Assembly (NCBI GenBank): GCA_017311315.1
Contig: CM029609.1
Coordinates: 43,113,166 to 43,177,165 of the forward strand
DNA length: 64,000 nt
Source of the DNA: Dendrocalamus latiflorus
Lineage: Eukaryota; Streptophyta; Magnoliopsida; Poales; Poaceae
Reading direction: 5' to 3'
The translations under genes were made by a program, and so were the position numbers. Positions 33,549-43,692 of this stretch are shown here, piece after piece. The stretch's first letter is position 1. Each line of letters opens with the position of its first letter. The notes beneath the pieces were generated by a model, which saw only the letters and a program-made list of their open reading frames with translations, made no database searches and was not told where the DNA came from.

Positions 33549-34643
33549 GTGAAGGATGAAGTCCCTGCATTCCTGGAACGCATCCAGGGAGACATTTGCG
33601 GTCTCATTCAGCCCGTCTCAGGGCCGTTTAAGTATTTCATGGTGCTCATTGATGCTTCTTCAAAGTGGTCACATGTGAGTTTGCTGTCCACAAGAAACCA
33701 CGCCTTTGCAAAATTGATCTCGCAGATCATTCGCATCAGAAATGTGTTTCCTGATCATCACATCAAGTCCATCAGAATGGACAATGTCGGCGAATTTATT
33801 TCAAAGGCATTTGATAATTATTGCATGGCGATGGGAATTGCAGTTGAGCATTCGGTACCGCATGTCCATACCCAGAATGGTTTGGCAGAGGCTTTAATTA
33901 AAAGAATTAAATTTATTGCCCGACCCCTCTTGCATAAAAGTAATTTGCCAGCTACATGTTGGGGACACGCAGTCCTTCATGCAGCGAATCTCATCAACCT
34001 TAGACCTTCGGCCTACAACATCCATTCACCTGTGCAACTAGCGCAAGGGTCACCACCAAAAATTTATCATCTTAGGAGGTTTGGATGCAAGGTTTACGTA
34101 CCGATACCACCTCCGCAGCGTACTGCAATGGGCCCACTCCGCAAGACTGGGATATACGTTGGTTATGAGACTGCATCCATAATCAGGTATTTGGAACCCA
34201 TATCGGGAGATTTGCATACTTCCCGCTTCGTTGATTGCATTTTTGATGAAGATAATTTCCCGTCATTAGGGGGAGGAAATCAACCCGTTGATGAAAAATT
34301 TCGGGAAATTATGTGGGAAGCCACGGGAATTCATGCACATGACCCGCGTACTAGTGAAACAGAAAAAGAGGTCCAGAAGATCATCGATTTGCAAGCATTA
34401 GCAAATCAACTGTCCGATCACTTTAGTGATTTGAAGAGCGCGATTAAGTCGCATGTGCCTGCACGCAATGCACCGGAGAGGGTTGAAATACCAAAGAAAA
34501 TTGAAGGTATCCCTAATCCTGTCCAGAGGCTCAGAATAAAAGGACGAGAACTCCGGTTCCTCGAGTCTAACGTAACCGCGGACGCCCGGCGAAAAAGGAT
34601 AAGAGAGATTTATCACAACCGATCATTGAAGTCCCCAGAATGA
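33549..34643 (+). pseudogene. Integrase core of copia copy A
   Basis: GDICGLIQPVSGPFKYFMVLIDASSKWS is the start of the rve integrase core (first Asp), IRMDNVGEF the second Asp, with NGLAEALIKR in the place of the catalytic Glu. The GKKP-like downstream domain with FGCKVYVPIPPPQRT follows. The segment is open for 364 codons but cut off from its neighbours by frame changes. Confidence 0.85.
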
Positions 34644-34791
34644 GAAGGGGAGCCAGTTGAGATCTGGCACAAGTATGACACCTTCCGAAACGGGCATACC
34701 GGATCTGAATATCCCCATCGGCATGGATGTGTGAGCGCACATCGGAGCCGAAAAACTAAAGGGACTTGCCACCGCAATTGAAAGAAGCGAT

Positions 34792-36562
34792 GTGCAAGGG
34801 AAAGCTCCAGCAGAAGCAATCGCTCAAGAAGAAGCAACTCATGAAGAAATAGCTATAAATTATGTGCACACGGGAGAGTCCCTGAATAGGACAACAGCTA
34901 ATATCGATATCTACTTTGCAAAGAAAATTGCCCCCATCATCGATCTTGATCCCGAACCTGCATTGCTCGCTGAATGTAAGAAAAGATCAGATTGGGAAGA
35001 TTGGAAGAAGGCAATAGCAACTGAATTGTTGTCTCTGAACAAAAGAGAGGTGTTTGGGCCCGTTTGTCGCACACCTCCCCACATACACCCCGTTGGGCAC
35101 AAGTGCGTATTTGTTCGAAAGAGAAATGAAAGAAATGAAGTGGTGAGATACAAAGCAAGGCTGGTAGCCCATGGTTTCACTCAACGTCCTGGAGTTGATT
35201 ATGAAGAAACCTACTTCTTGGTCATGAGTGGAATTACCTTTAGATATTTGATCTCAATGGCAGTGAACTTGAACTTAGAAATGAAATTGATGGATGTTGT
35301 GACTGCATACCTTTACGGTAACTTGGATTCGGAGATTTACATGAAAGTCCCTGAAGGAATCCCTCTCCCGAACCAAGACGGGGCAAATAGAAATCTGTAC
35401 AGTGTTAAACTCAGAAAGTCACTGTATGGATTGAAACAATCTGGAAGAATGTGGTATAATCGCTTAAGCGACTTTCTCTGCAAGAAAGGCTACACGAACA
35501 ATGAAGACTGTCCTTGTATATTTATACGGCGATCCCAGAATGGATTCTGTATAATATCTGTGTATGTAGATGATCTGAATATCATCGAGACAGCCGAAGA
35601 CATAAAAGAAGCAAGCTTCTACTTAGAGTCATAATTTGAAATGAAAGTTTTGGGCAAGACCAAGTTTCGCTTAGGCCTGCAGCTTGAGTATGTCCCTAAA
35701 GGAGTCTTGGTACATCAGTTGACCTACACCCAGAAGGTGCTTGAAAGGTTTGGCTTCGAGAAGGCATTTCCCTCGAAAGTACCGATGATCGGTAGGTCTT
35801 TACAGCAAGAAAAAGATTCTTTCCGACTTAGGGAAGAGGGGGAGGAAGTACTGGGACCGGAATTCCCATACTTGTGGGAGCACTCATGTACTTAGCAAAC
35901 TGCACTAGACCGGACATTGCATTTGCCGTGAACCTGTTAGCAAGGTACAGTGCAGAGCCCACCAAAAGGCATTGGCAGGGTATAAAAGACATCTTCCGAT
36001 ACCTCCAAGGAAGCAAGGACCTTGGACTGTTTTACAGAAAGAATCAAGATCTGAACTTGATTGGCTATGCAGATGCTGGGTATCTGTCAGACCCGCATAC
36101 CGCTAAGTCACAAACAGGCTATGTATTCCTGTGTGGCGGAACTGCAATTTCATGAAAATCATCTAAGCAAAGCCTGGTAGCTACTTCGACGAACCACTCA
36201 GAAATTATAGCACTGTATGAAGCCGCACGAGTGTGCGCTTGGCTCCGCTGAATGGTTGGGATGAACATTGTGCAAACCCCACAATTATCTATGAAGATAA
36301 TGCCGCTTGCGTTGCACAAGTACAAATGGGCTATGTGAAGAGTCATCTCACAAAGTATATCAACCCCAAGTTCTTCTATGCACATGAATTGCAAAAGATG
36401 GACGAGATTAAAGTACTGCATACTAAGTCATGTGAAAATCTCACAGATTTATTCACCAAGTCACTCCCCGCATCTAGCTTTGAAAGGTGCGTGCGTGGAA
36501 TTGGAATGATGAGACTTAAAGAAGTGCAGAATTCAGGGGGAGAATTCTCTCAAACCCGCTAA
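34792..36562 (+). pseudogene. Reverse transcriptase and RNase H of copia copy A
   Basis: 34792-35634 contains the RVT_2 copia reverse transcriptase with YKARLVAHGFTQRPG, LYGLKQSGRMWYNRL and the catalytic VYVDDLNII. A stop (TAA near 35632) and frame changes follow, with the thumb at 35641-35895. 35874-36562 holds RNase H (GYADAGYLSDPHTAKSQTGY, then IYEDNAACVAQ). At least three lesions separate the parts. Confidence 0.87.
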
Positions 36563-36672
36563 TAAATCTTGATCATGAAGATTAAGTACCCAAAGAATAA
36601 AGTCCTGTAGACCAAATGAATTTGGGTGAATTGTACTCTTTTTCCCTTGACGAGTTTTCCATTAAGTTTCCT

Positions 36673-37284
36673 ATTATGCATGCAGCTGTGCGCCAGAAAG
36701 TCAAAACACGTATACGGCAATTTGAATGTTATGTTCTTTTTTCTCAAACTATTATGCATGCTTAATTTGATTAAATGGCTATATTTATGTTTAGTAACTA
36801 GTTGTCGCTAATTGTTGCATTGATCATACCTTAAAATTTTGATATTCCCGTTGTTGTCACCATAGGAATATTATCTAATATTGTAGTGAATAATTGTGGA
36901 ATTTTAGAGTGGTATATGAGTCATATTCTTAGTCATGCTTAGTTCAATAATGGTATAAATGTTGAAAATTAGTAAAAACTCATTTTTTTTTGACATTTTG
37001 GGAAATGTTTTAGCTCATTTTGGACAAAGGATATTTTCATTAAAAATGTGAAAATAAAAATTATTTAGACTTAGATGAGTGGTTTATGGAGACTAATGCA
37101 GTTAGCACGAGCTTACAATTTTTGGAAGTCTCCCCTAGGTCATTAAGGAGTGAACTTTATTGTCGTTGATCTAATCATTTTTTTCGTATTATCACAAGTC
37201 TAGCATGGGATGGACTTAGCCGACTAATTTATATTGTCTCAACCTTAATTTCACCATTCGAATGAATGTGAGTGTCAGTGAGAT
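36673..37284. other. Intergenic, no gene recognised
   Basis: AT-rich sequence. Near 36680-36696 it shares GCTGTGCGCCAGAAAG with the HDAC 3' region at 43649-43664. Otherwise nothing was seen. Confidence 0.4.
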
Positions 37285-37589
37285 ATTGTATCCATGGTTC
37301 AAAATCCCGACGGTTACCGGCCGGTAACCGCTGGTTACCGGTTTTACCGGTGGAGACCGGTAACCAAAAAACTGGCCGGTATGAATTTTTGATTTTCGAA
37401 TTTTGGCCGGTTTTTTCGGTTACCGGCCGGTTTTTCCGGTTACCGGTTTCAAAATATCTCAAAATTCAAATTTTGATTTTCAAATTGTGACCGGTTTTTT
37501 ACTGGTTTTTCCGGTAACCGCCCGGTTACCGTTACCGGCCGCCGACCGGGATTTCTTCCGGTTCCGGTTTTTGGAACCTTGATTGTATC
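37285..37589. mobile_element. hAT-like MITE rich in GGTTACCGG
   Basis: Element 37293-37581 (289 bp) flanked by the 8-bp TSD ATTGTATC (37285-37292, 37582-37589). TIRs CATGGTTC and CAAGGTTC. The inside is a series of ACCGGT, GGTTACCGG and CCGGTAACC motifs, so the whole can fold on itself. Confidence 0.88.
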
Positions 37590-37643
37590 CCCACATGGTT
37601 CAAGGGAGTCTCTGATTGGGTGGTTTGGTAGTGCATTGTAAAG

Positions 37644-37900
37644 GAATTTTTTGTACGGATAATCCATTTTTTATTTGAAAATACATAAATATACCCGCGG
37701 GAAATTTTTTTTACAAAAATAGGCTCAAGTCGCCCCCCCATTGGGCGACTCTCACCTTTCGTCCAACCGGGAAGCGACATTTAGGGAATGTGGGAACCGT
37801 TGAGCGAATCAATACTATCGCCTGAGCATTGGGCGACTTATTACAGTCGATGTACGGTTGGGCGACTGGAATCTCAGTTGCCCAACGGTAGGGCGACAGG
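37644..37900 (+). repeat. Left TIR of MULE 1 with GGGCGACT motif array
   Basis: The first about 150 bp match the reverse complement of the right end closely. GGGCGACT or AGTCGCCC variants occur at about 37729, 37743, 37831, 37860 and 37891, at 15-90 bp spacing. Confidence 0.88.
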
Positions 37901-37967
37901 GGGGTTTGATTTATTTCTGCACAGTCGGCCGCCCACTACCACCTCCGCTTTTTCCCTCACTGTGCAC

Positions 37968-38166
37968 AGAGAAGAAACAAGAGAAGAAGAGGAGAGGCGC
38001 ACAGAGAAGAAACGAGAGAAGAAGAGGAGAGGAAAAAGAGGAAAGGAGGAAGGGGAAGAAAAGGAGGGGGAGAAGAGAGGACGAAGGGGAAGAAAAGGAG
38101 GGGAGAAGAGAAGGAGAGGAAGATAGGGTTGGAGGAGGAGGTGAGGGAGGAAGGAGGAGTAGAAGC
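37968..38166 (+). repeat. Long purine-rich tract
   Basis: About 200 bp almost wholly of A and G, composed of GAGAAGAAAC, AGAAGAGGAGAGG and GGGGAAGAAAAGGAGGGG units. It lies in the 5' untranslated exon of the MULE transposase gene. Confidence 0.8.
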
Positions 38167-38380
38167 TATTCCATCCATTTGGATCCAGGTATTTTTTTTA
38201 TTATGTTGTATTTGCACTATTATTTAGATGAAATATTGGTAGTATACATTCTGTAGTATGGAACATTTTGTAGTACAGAAATTTTAGCACCCTTTTTAGT
38301 ATAGAAAGTTTAGTTTAGTGTTGTACGATGTTATTTGACATGTCGTAAATTTCAATCATACACGCAGGCGTACATCATCA

Positions 38381-41054
38381 ATGGCCACTACTACATTGAG
38401 AGTGTATTATGGTGCTGGAATTATTCGTGAAGGTCCGAATGGTGTGGATTTGAGCGATTTTCCGCAAGTCACTCTCGTACTTCCGGATGACGAGAATGCT
38501 CGAATGACAGATGTGCAGCATTGGCTGACCCAGAGTTTTTCATTGGACCCCGAGGTGTGCAGCGTCGTTGTGCAAGGGCTTTGGAGCCGGTCTCCCACGG
38601 ACATCAGATGGGAGTTGAAGACATTGGTGCGCTCTGCTTCGTGGAAGGGCTTTGTGCAAGGGTGCCGGCGCCGTGGATACGAGTGTGTTCTGCTTGTGCA
38701 ACTGTGCTCACTACAAGCAGCTGCGCAAGCTCGTGCGTCCGCCTATGCTTCGGGAGGTGCTAGCAGCTCGTGCGGGCCGAACGTTGGCGGAGGTGATGAA
38801 GTTGTTTGTCATGAAGGCAATGCGGTACATGGAAGAGAGTTACAGCCGTCAAGCTATAGAGAGGGAACTGGGCAAGCCGATGCGGTACATGGAGGAGAGT
38901 TACTGCCGTCAAGCTATAGAGAGAACTGGGCAAGCTGATGAAGGAGAGCATAATGAGTATATCGTGCAGTATATGGAATCTGATGACCAGAGGGCATGGG
39001 ATGAAGAGCAAGCTGTAGAGGACGACGAGGAGGACAGTTCCGATGATGAAGAAGTTCCTATCCCCCAGGAATGGAACCGGTTTAATGCGGAGGGTGTTTC
39101 CGCACATGATGAACATGAATCACCATGGGAGTATCATGACACAGAGGTTCGGTTGCATGCTATGTTTGCTGACAAGGAAGCGTTGCAGGATGCCATCAAG
39201 CTTTGGGTCCTTTCAATGCAGCGGACATTTCGCGTCGTCAAATCAAGCTAGGAGCAGTACACTGTGAAGCCGCACGTAGACCCAAGTATGAGACTCACTG
39301 GATTGTGTCCAAGGTGGAGCCGCACTCCTGCATTCTAAACACTGTCTTGGCGAGGCATCGTAACCTGACGTCCGGATTTATAGCCAATTTGATGTATGGG
39401 GAGATAGTGGAGAAGAAAGATATTGCGGCTATGCATATTGTGGTAGCTATCGAGAATAAATTCAAGTATAAGATTAGCTACGCGAAGGCGTGGCGTGCCA
39501 AGCAAAAGGCGTTGGAAAAACGTTTTGGCACTTTTGAGGCGACGTACGATAACCTTCCTTGTATGCTTAAGGTGTTGCAGCAAAGGAACCCGGGCACGTA
39601 CATCGCCATGCACGACAAGCCGTCCATAAGTCCACCGGGATTTGTAGTGTTGCAGAGAGCATTGTTTGCATTTGGTGCTAGCATTGAAGCATTCAGGCAC
39701 ATGCTGCCAGTGATCTCAGTAGATGGGACCTTCTTGACAGGCAAATACAAAGGGCAGCTCCTGACGGCCATAGGCATTGACGGTAGCAATCAAATATTGC
39801 CACTGGCCATTGCATCTGTGGAGAGTGAGAATTATGAGAGCTGGCTATGGTTTCTCAGACATGTGAAGGCTGGAGTTATAGGCACCCGTCCTGGTGTGTG
39901 CGTAATCCATGATCGCCATGCCGGTATTATAAAGGCTATAAGAAAACTTCAAGAAGATCATGAGGAGACCGTTCCTTGGCCGGATATGAGGAACCGGTGG
40001 TGCAGTCGTCACTTAGGGGCAAACTTTTTCAAGCAATTCCCGAAACAATCTTTGATGAAGCTATTCAAGAGGCTGGCCAGGCAGAACCAGCAGAGGAAAT
40101 TTGATGCTTTATGGGGGTTATTGGATGAGCACACCAGGAAGAACGTCGAAGAGAGGAGCAAGGGGCCGGTCACTCCTGGGGCGGCACAACCGCAATGCTT
40201 GCCAGCAATTGATGAGGCTAACCCAAGTGGTCCAAGAAGGCGGAGCTCATGAAACATCAAGTGCTTCTCGCAGTGGATCGAGGGGGAACCATTGGAGAAG
40301 TGGTCGCTGTTGCACAACACGGATGGCGCAAGGTATGGAATAATGACAACTAACCTTGCCGAGGTCTACAATTGGATCCTCAGGGGTCTCCGTTCTCAGC
40401 CCCTTGTCGCCATCGTGGAAGGTGTTCTTCACAGCACAATCCGCTACATCAGGGAGAGGCACGCGAGTGCCGCACTTCATGTGGCCAATCCCGGAGCCCT
40501 GTATTCGTAAAAAAATTACGGCGTACATGGAGACGAAGGCACATAAGGGTCAATTGCACACAGTGCATGTCATGGGCAATAGAGAGCATCGTTTCGAGGT
40601 GATACTCTGTGATAGAGCCGGATTTGGGACGGATCGTTCACTTATTACTTACGAGGTATGCCTTGGAGATCATGCAAACGAACCTAGCTGCACATGCAAC
40701 AAGCTTAAGTTGTTACACAAGCCATGCTCTCATGTCCTTGCTACATGCGGGACCGTGTGCATGGATCCTTCCAACTTCATGTCCGAGTACTTCTTTAAGG
40801 AGAGAATACTGCAAGCTTGGTGTGGGGAGCTCCGGGGATTCAGGGTGGTGGGAAACTTCACCACTTTGGACATTTCAGCGAGGACTTGGGTTCCGGATAT
40901 TAGCATGCTGAAGGGTGGGAAGGGTCGGCGACAGAGCCGACGTATTAGAAATGACATGGATGAATCACAAGCTGAAACATCTGGTGCACGTTGTGGGCGA
41001 TGCGGTCAGGAGGGGCACATAGCTAGACGATGCAACGCATATCCTGATCAGTAG
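38381..41054 (+). pseudogene. MURA-type Mutator transposase, decayed
   Basis: The order of parts is right: an N-terminal MuDR region (38381-39251), the MULE transposase core (39203-40252) with VISVDGTFLTG and VIHDRHAGIIKAI carrying the first two catalytic Asp residues, TTNLAEVYNW near the expected Glu, a SWIM zinc finger (CTCNKLKLLHKPCSH) and a C-terminal CCHC knuckle (CGRCGQEGHIARRC). The frame changes near 38690, a TAG at 39249-39251 and another frame change near 39280, TGA at 40250-40252 and a frame change near 40505 break it. An upstream 5' UTR intron is likely at 38189-38367 (AG/GT and CAG/G signals). It cannot make a full transposase. Confidence 0.9.
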
Positions 41055-41595
41055 TTATTGGAGACTTCAGCTAAATTTCATGTACTATTTGTAAAACTTG
41101 TATATTACATCCGTTTTCTGTAATGTAGTTGGTGTTGTGCTGGTAGTTTAGTATTGCTCTGTTTACTTAGTTACTACATGTATTTGCTTAGTATTTGCTG
41201 TATGGACTATTTGAACGTTATGGACTTGAGGCCGACACGTTTGCAATGACCGTAGCTTGTTGTTTCAGAAATTATGATTACTGGCCTATAAGAAGGCAAT
41301 GTTGTAGCACTTATTTCGTGGAACGTACTGTTTCCTGCAAACGACTGAAAAGGCTACGTTGTACCAAATACATTGAATGGTCCAAGCTCTGAATTTATTA
41401 CGAGACTACAGGCTCTGAAAAGCCTTCATAGGGACATTTATTGCTACACTAGAATCCTGAAAAAGCGAAAAGATTCACATGTCGTCCTCTCCATGGACTA
41501 TGCCCACTGCACCAGATAACCTGCGTACATAAAGGCCTCCTATGTCTTCTATACCACATCTCCTCCTCTAGCCATCACAATACTACTACACAACA

Positions 41596-42205
41596 ATGTC
41601 TTCCTGGAGGTCCGACCCATTTGGAGTGCCGGAGTGGTATGAGCGCCCGAAGTGCCATTGCGGCTTTAGGACGATGTTGTGCGTTTGGACAGATCGAGTA
41701 CAACGAGCCAACTACGGCCGTAGGTTCTTCAAGTGTCCAGACCTGGATGACGACTTCATGGTAACGACGACAACTAAATCCTTTGTTTCTCGTTATCGTT
41801 TTTCAACTTGATCCATGACATCTACCACGCCACACATAGTCTTGCGAGTTCATCGAATGGGTGGATCGGGTGCCGCCGGCATGGCCACGGAACCGGCCAA
41901 TGGAGGTGGAAAACAAAGGACAATACTTTGTCAAGATGACTCAGGCTCGCGAGGTGGAACGATAGATGCGGCTTGAGCAAGAGCGTCGCGTGAGGGTGGA
42001 CCAAATCCGTCTGAAGGGCAAGGAGGATGAGCTGCAAAGGAGGCGGGAGCAGTTAAGTCTGCGTGAAGCAGCCATCAAACGTCAGGAGGAAGAGCTTCAA
42101 GCTCGTGAGGCAGCTCTCAAGACCAAGAGTGACAGGAAGAATGATGCAGCGGAGCCATCTCCAGGGCGCGAGAAAAAGGGGAAACAACCACGCTACACCC
42201 AATAG
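41596..42205 (+). pseudogene. MULE 1 second gene: GRF zinc finger plus coiled coil, one stop
   Basis: Exon 1 (41596-41760) encodes a protein of the zf-GRF kind: CHCGFRTMLCVWT, then YGRRFFKCP. Splicing at ATG/GTAACG and ATAG/TCTTGC removes 79 bp (41761-41839) and continues in phase to CEFIEWVDRVPP, the usual tail of that finger. A coiled coil rich in Arg, Glu, Gln (LQRREQLSLREAAIKRQEEELQ region) follows to 42205. A single TAG at 41963-41965 breaks an otherwise 175-aa protein. The role in the element is unknown; GRF-type fingers bind nucleic acid in other proteins. Confidence 0.82.
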
Positions 42206-42479
42206 ACAAAATGTATTAGACCCAGCAAGTTATATTCCCTAAGGCATGTTAGGACTAGTGGTGGAGTTCTGAACATTAGAAGTACAGAGTTCCACACATG
42301 CCACTTACCACTTTATGTATCGAATGTTCTACACTTAATCGTTCTTAAAAAAATTTCCCAAAATTTTTTATGCACCTACAACATCCAGTGAACATAAACT
42401 TTTATTACAACTATACCAAATTTTTTCCCGGTTTAAAACTACAAAATTGACAAAACTCTAAAAAAATCACGGGGGAGAG

Positions 42480-42738
42480 TAAAGTCGTCCTCCTATTGGG
42501 CGACTGCATTATAAGTCGCCCATCCATTTGGTGACTGCATGATAGTCGCCCAATAGGAAGGCGACTAATTGCAGTCGCTCGAAGGTAGAGCGACACAAGT
42601 TTTGTCGCCTCCCGGTTGGGCGAAAGGTAAGAGTCGCCCAATGGAGGGGCGATTTGAACCTATTTTTGTAAAAAAATTTCCCGCGGGTATATTTATGTAT
42701 TTTCGAATAAAAAATGGATTATCTGTACAAAAAATTCC
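42480..42738 (-). repeat. Right TIR of MULE 1 with GGGCGACT motif array
   Basis: About ten GGGCGACT or AGTCGCCC variants on alternating strands between 42490 and 42650, then the outer TIR with CCCGCGGG and GTACAAAAAATTCC at the end. Confidence 0.88.
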
Positions 42739-42747
42739 ATTGTAAAG

Positions 42748-43160
42748 CCCTCATGATAATCACTTAAAGCACAACTACGAAATCATGTTTTGGCTAACAT
42801 TATAAGTTTTCTCTTATGGGTAAAGTTATACAACCTCTGTATAATGTAAATCTATTCAAATAGTTGTATCCCTAATTATAGACATCACTTGGTAATACCA
42901 TACTTGGTTAGATTTTTCTGATTTAAAATAATCTTGAAAAAATTATGGGTTGTGGGAATCCAGGCTAAAAATATTTTGACAAAAGACCATCAAATGATAA
43001 TGTTATGGCAAAGAATCATCATTTGCTTACAACTATGATTATTATTTACTATTTCTTAGTAATGCTAATTGTTTCTACAACTTACCCTTTACAAACTATT
43101 GTCTACTGCAAATGAAAACTCCATTATGTCTACTGCAAATAAAAATTCGCATTATGCAAA
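42748..43160. other. Intergenic downstream of the HDAC gene
   Basis: AT-rich sequence with no gene seen. Confidence 0.4.
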
Positions 43161-43399
43161 ACAAACCTTGTAGAATAGCTACTCCTTTGTCAAAGGTTGT
43201 ATATATCAATATCCTTGTTTAAAGTCTTATGAGTATATTTTATACTCACAATTGCTTATTAAACAACTCTATTAGAGTAAACAAACCTTGTAGAATAGCT
43301 ACTCCTTTCAGAGGTTGTATATATTAATATCCTTGTTTAAAGTCTTATGAGTATATTTTATACTCACATTTGCTTATTAAACAACTATTAGAGTAAGAG
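43161..43399. repeat. 120-bp tandem duplication
   Basis: ACAAACCTTGTAGAATAGCT begins both copies, at 43161 and 43281. The two differ by a few substitutions and small indels. Confidence 0.9.
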
Positions 43400-43692
43400 A
43401 AGAAAGATCTCTCGGTTGGCTATTTCTATACAGCGGAATTTGGTGACAAGGATACCGATTTATAGGGTGTTAACCCAGTCGGTTGCCAGGGAAATTTAGC
43501 TTGAAGGTTCTTTTAATTGATTGTACAGCACAACTTAACTGATGTAACACGTATACATTGTGTCAGACTATTGTCTCCCGACTCTCCGCCTCAAGCATTG
43601 CCTGGTGGACCCTGGGATTCACTTCAGTTTCCTATCGATCAAAACATGCAGGAAGCTGTGCGCCAGAAAGCCGGCGGTCCAAAAGGCTGCAA

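Larger units (their letters stand above)
29609..36672 (+). mobile_element. Old Ty1/copia element, copy A, 3'-truncated
   Basis: The 5' LTR (29609-29851), a PBS-like site, a 1.8-kb leader and broken gag, protease, integrase, RT and RNase H follow in order on the plus strand. Comparison with copy B (54812-59040, opposite strand) shows the two share sequence past the end of pol. Copy A loses similarity near 36672 and has no 3' LTR. The coding region has many frameshifts and stops, including TAG at 32057-32059 in gag. It cannot move on its own. Confidence 0.9.
37635..42747 (+). mobile_element. Mutator-like element 1 (5095 bp) with TIRs and 9-bp TSD
   Basis: The element 37644-42738 is flanked by ATTGTAAAG (37635-37643, 42739-42747). 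The TIRs start (G)GAATTTTTTGTAC and share about 150 bp, including CCCGCGGGAAATTTTTTT and CCATTGGGCGACTCT. Inside are a MURA-type transposase pseudogene and a second ORF with a GRF zinc finger. Clean ends mean recent movement, probably helped by a transposase from elsewhere. Confidence 0.95.

Noticed and set aside
38690..40520. Introns to explain the frame breaks in the MULE 1 transposase
   Set aside because: At two breaks the same or neighbouring frame continues right after a stop, with no suitable GT/AG pair at the place, so decay is simpler.
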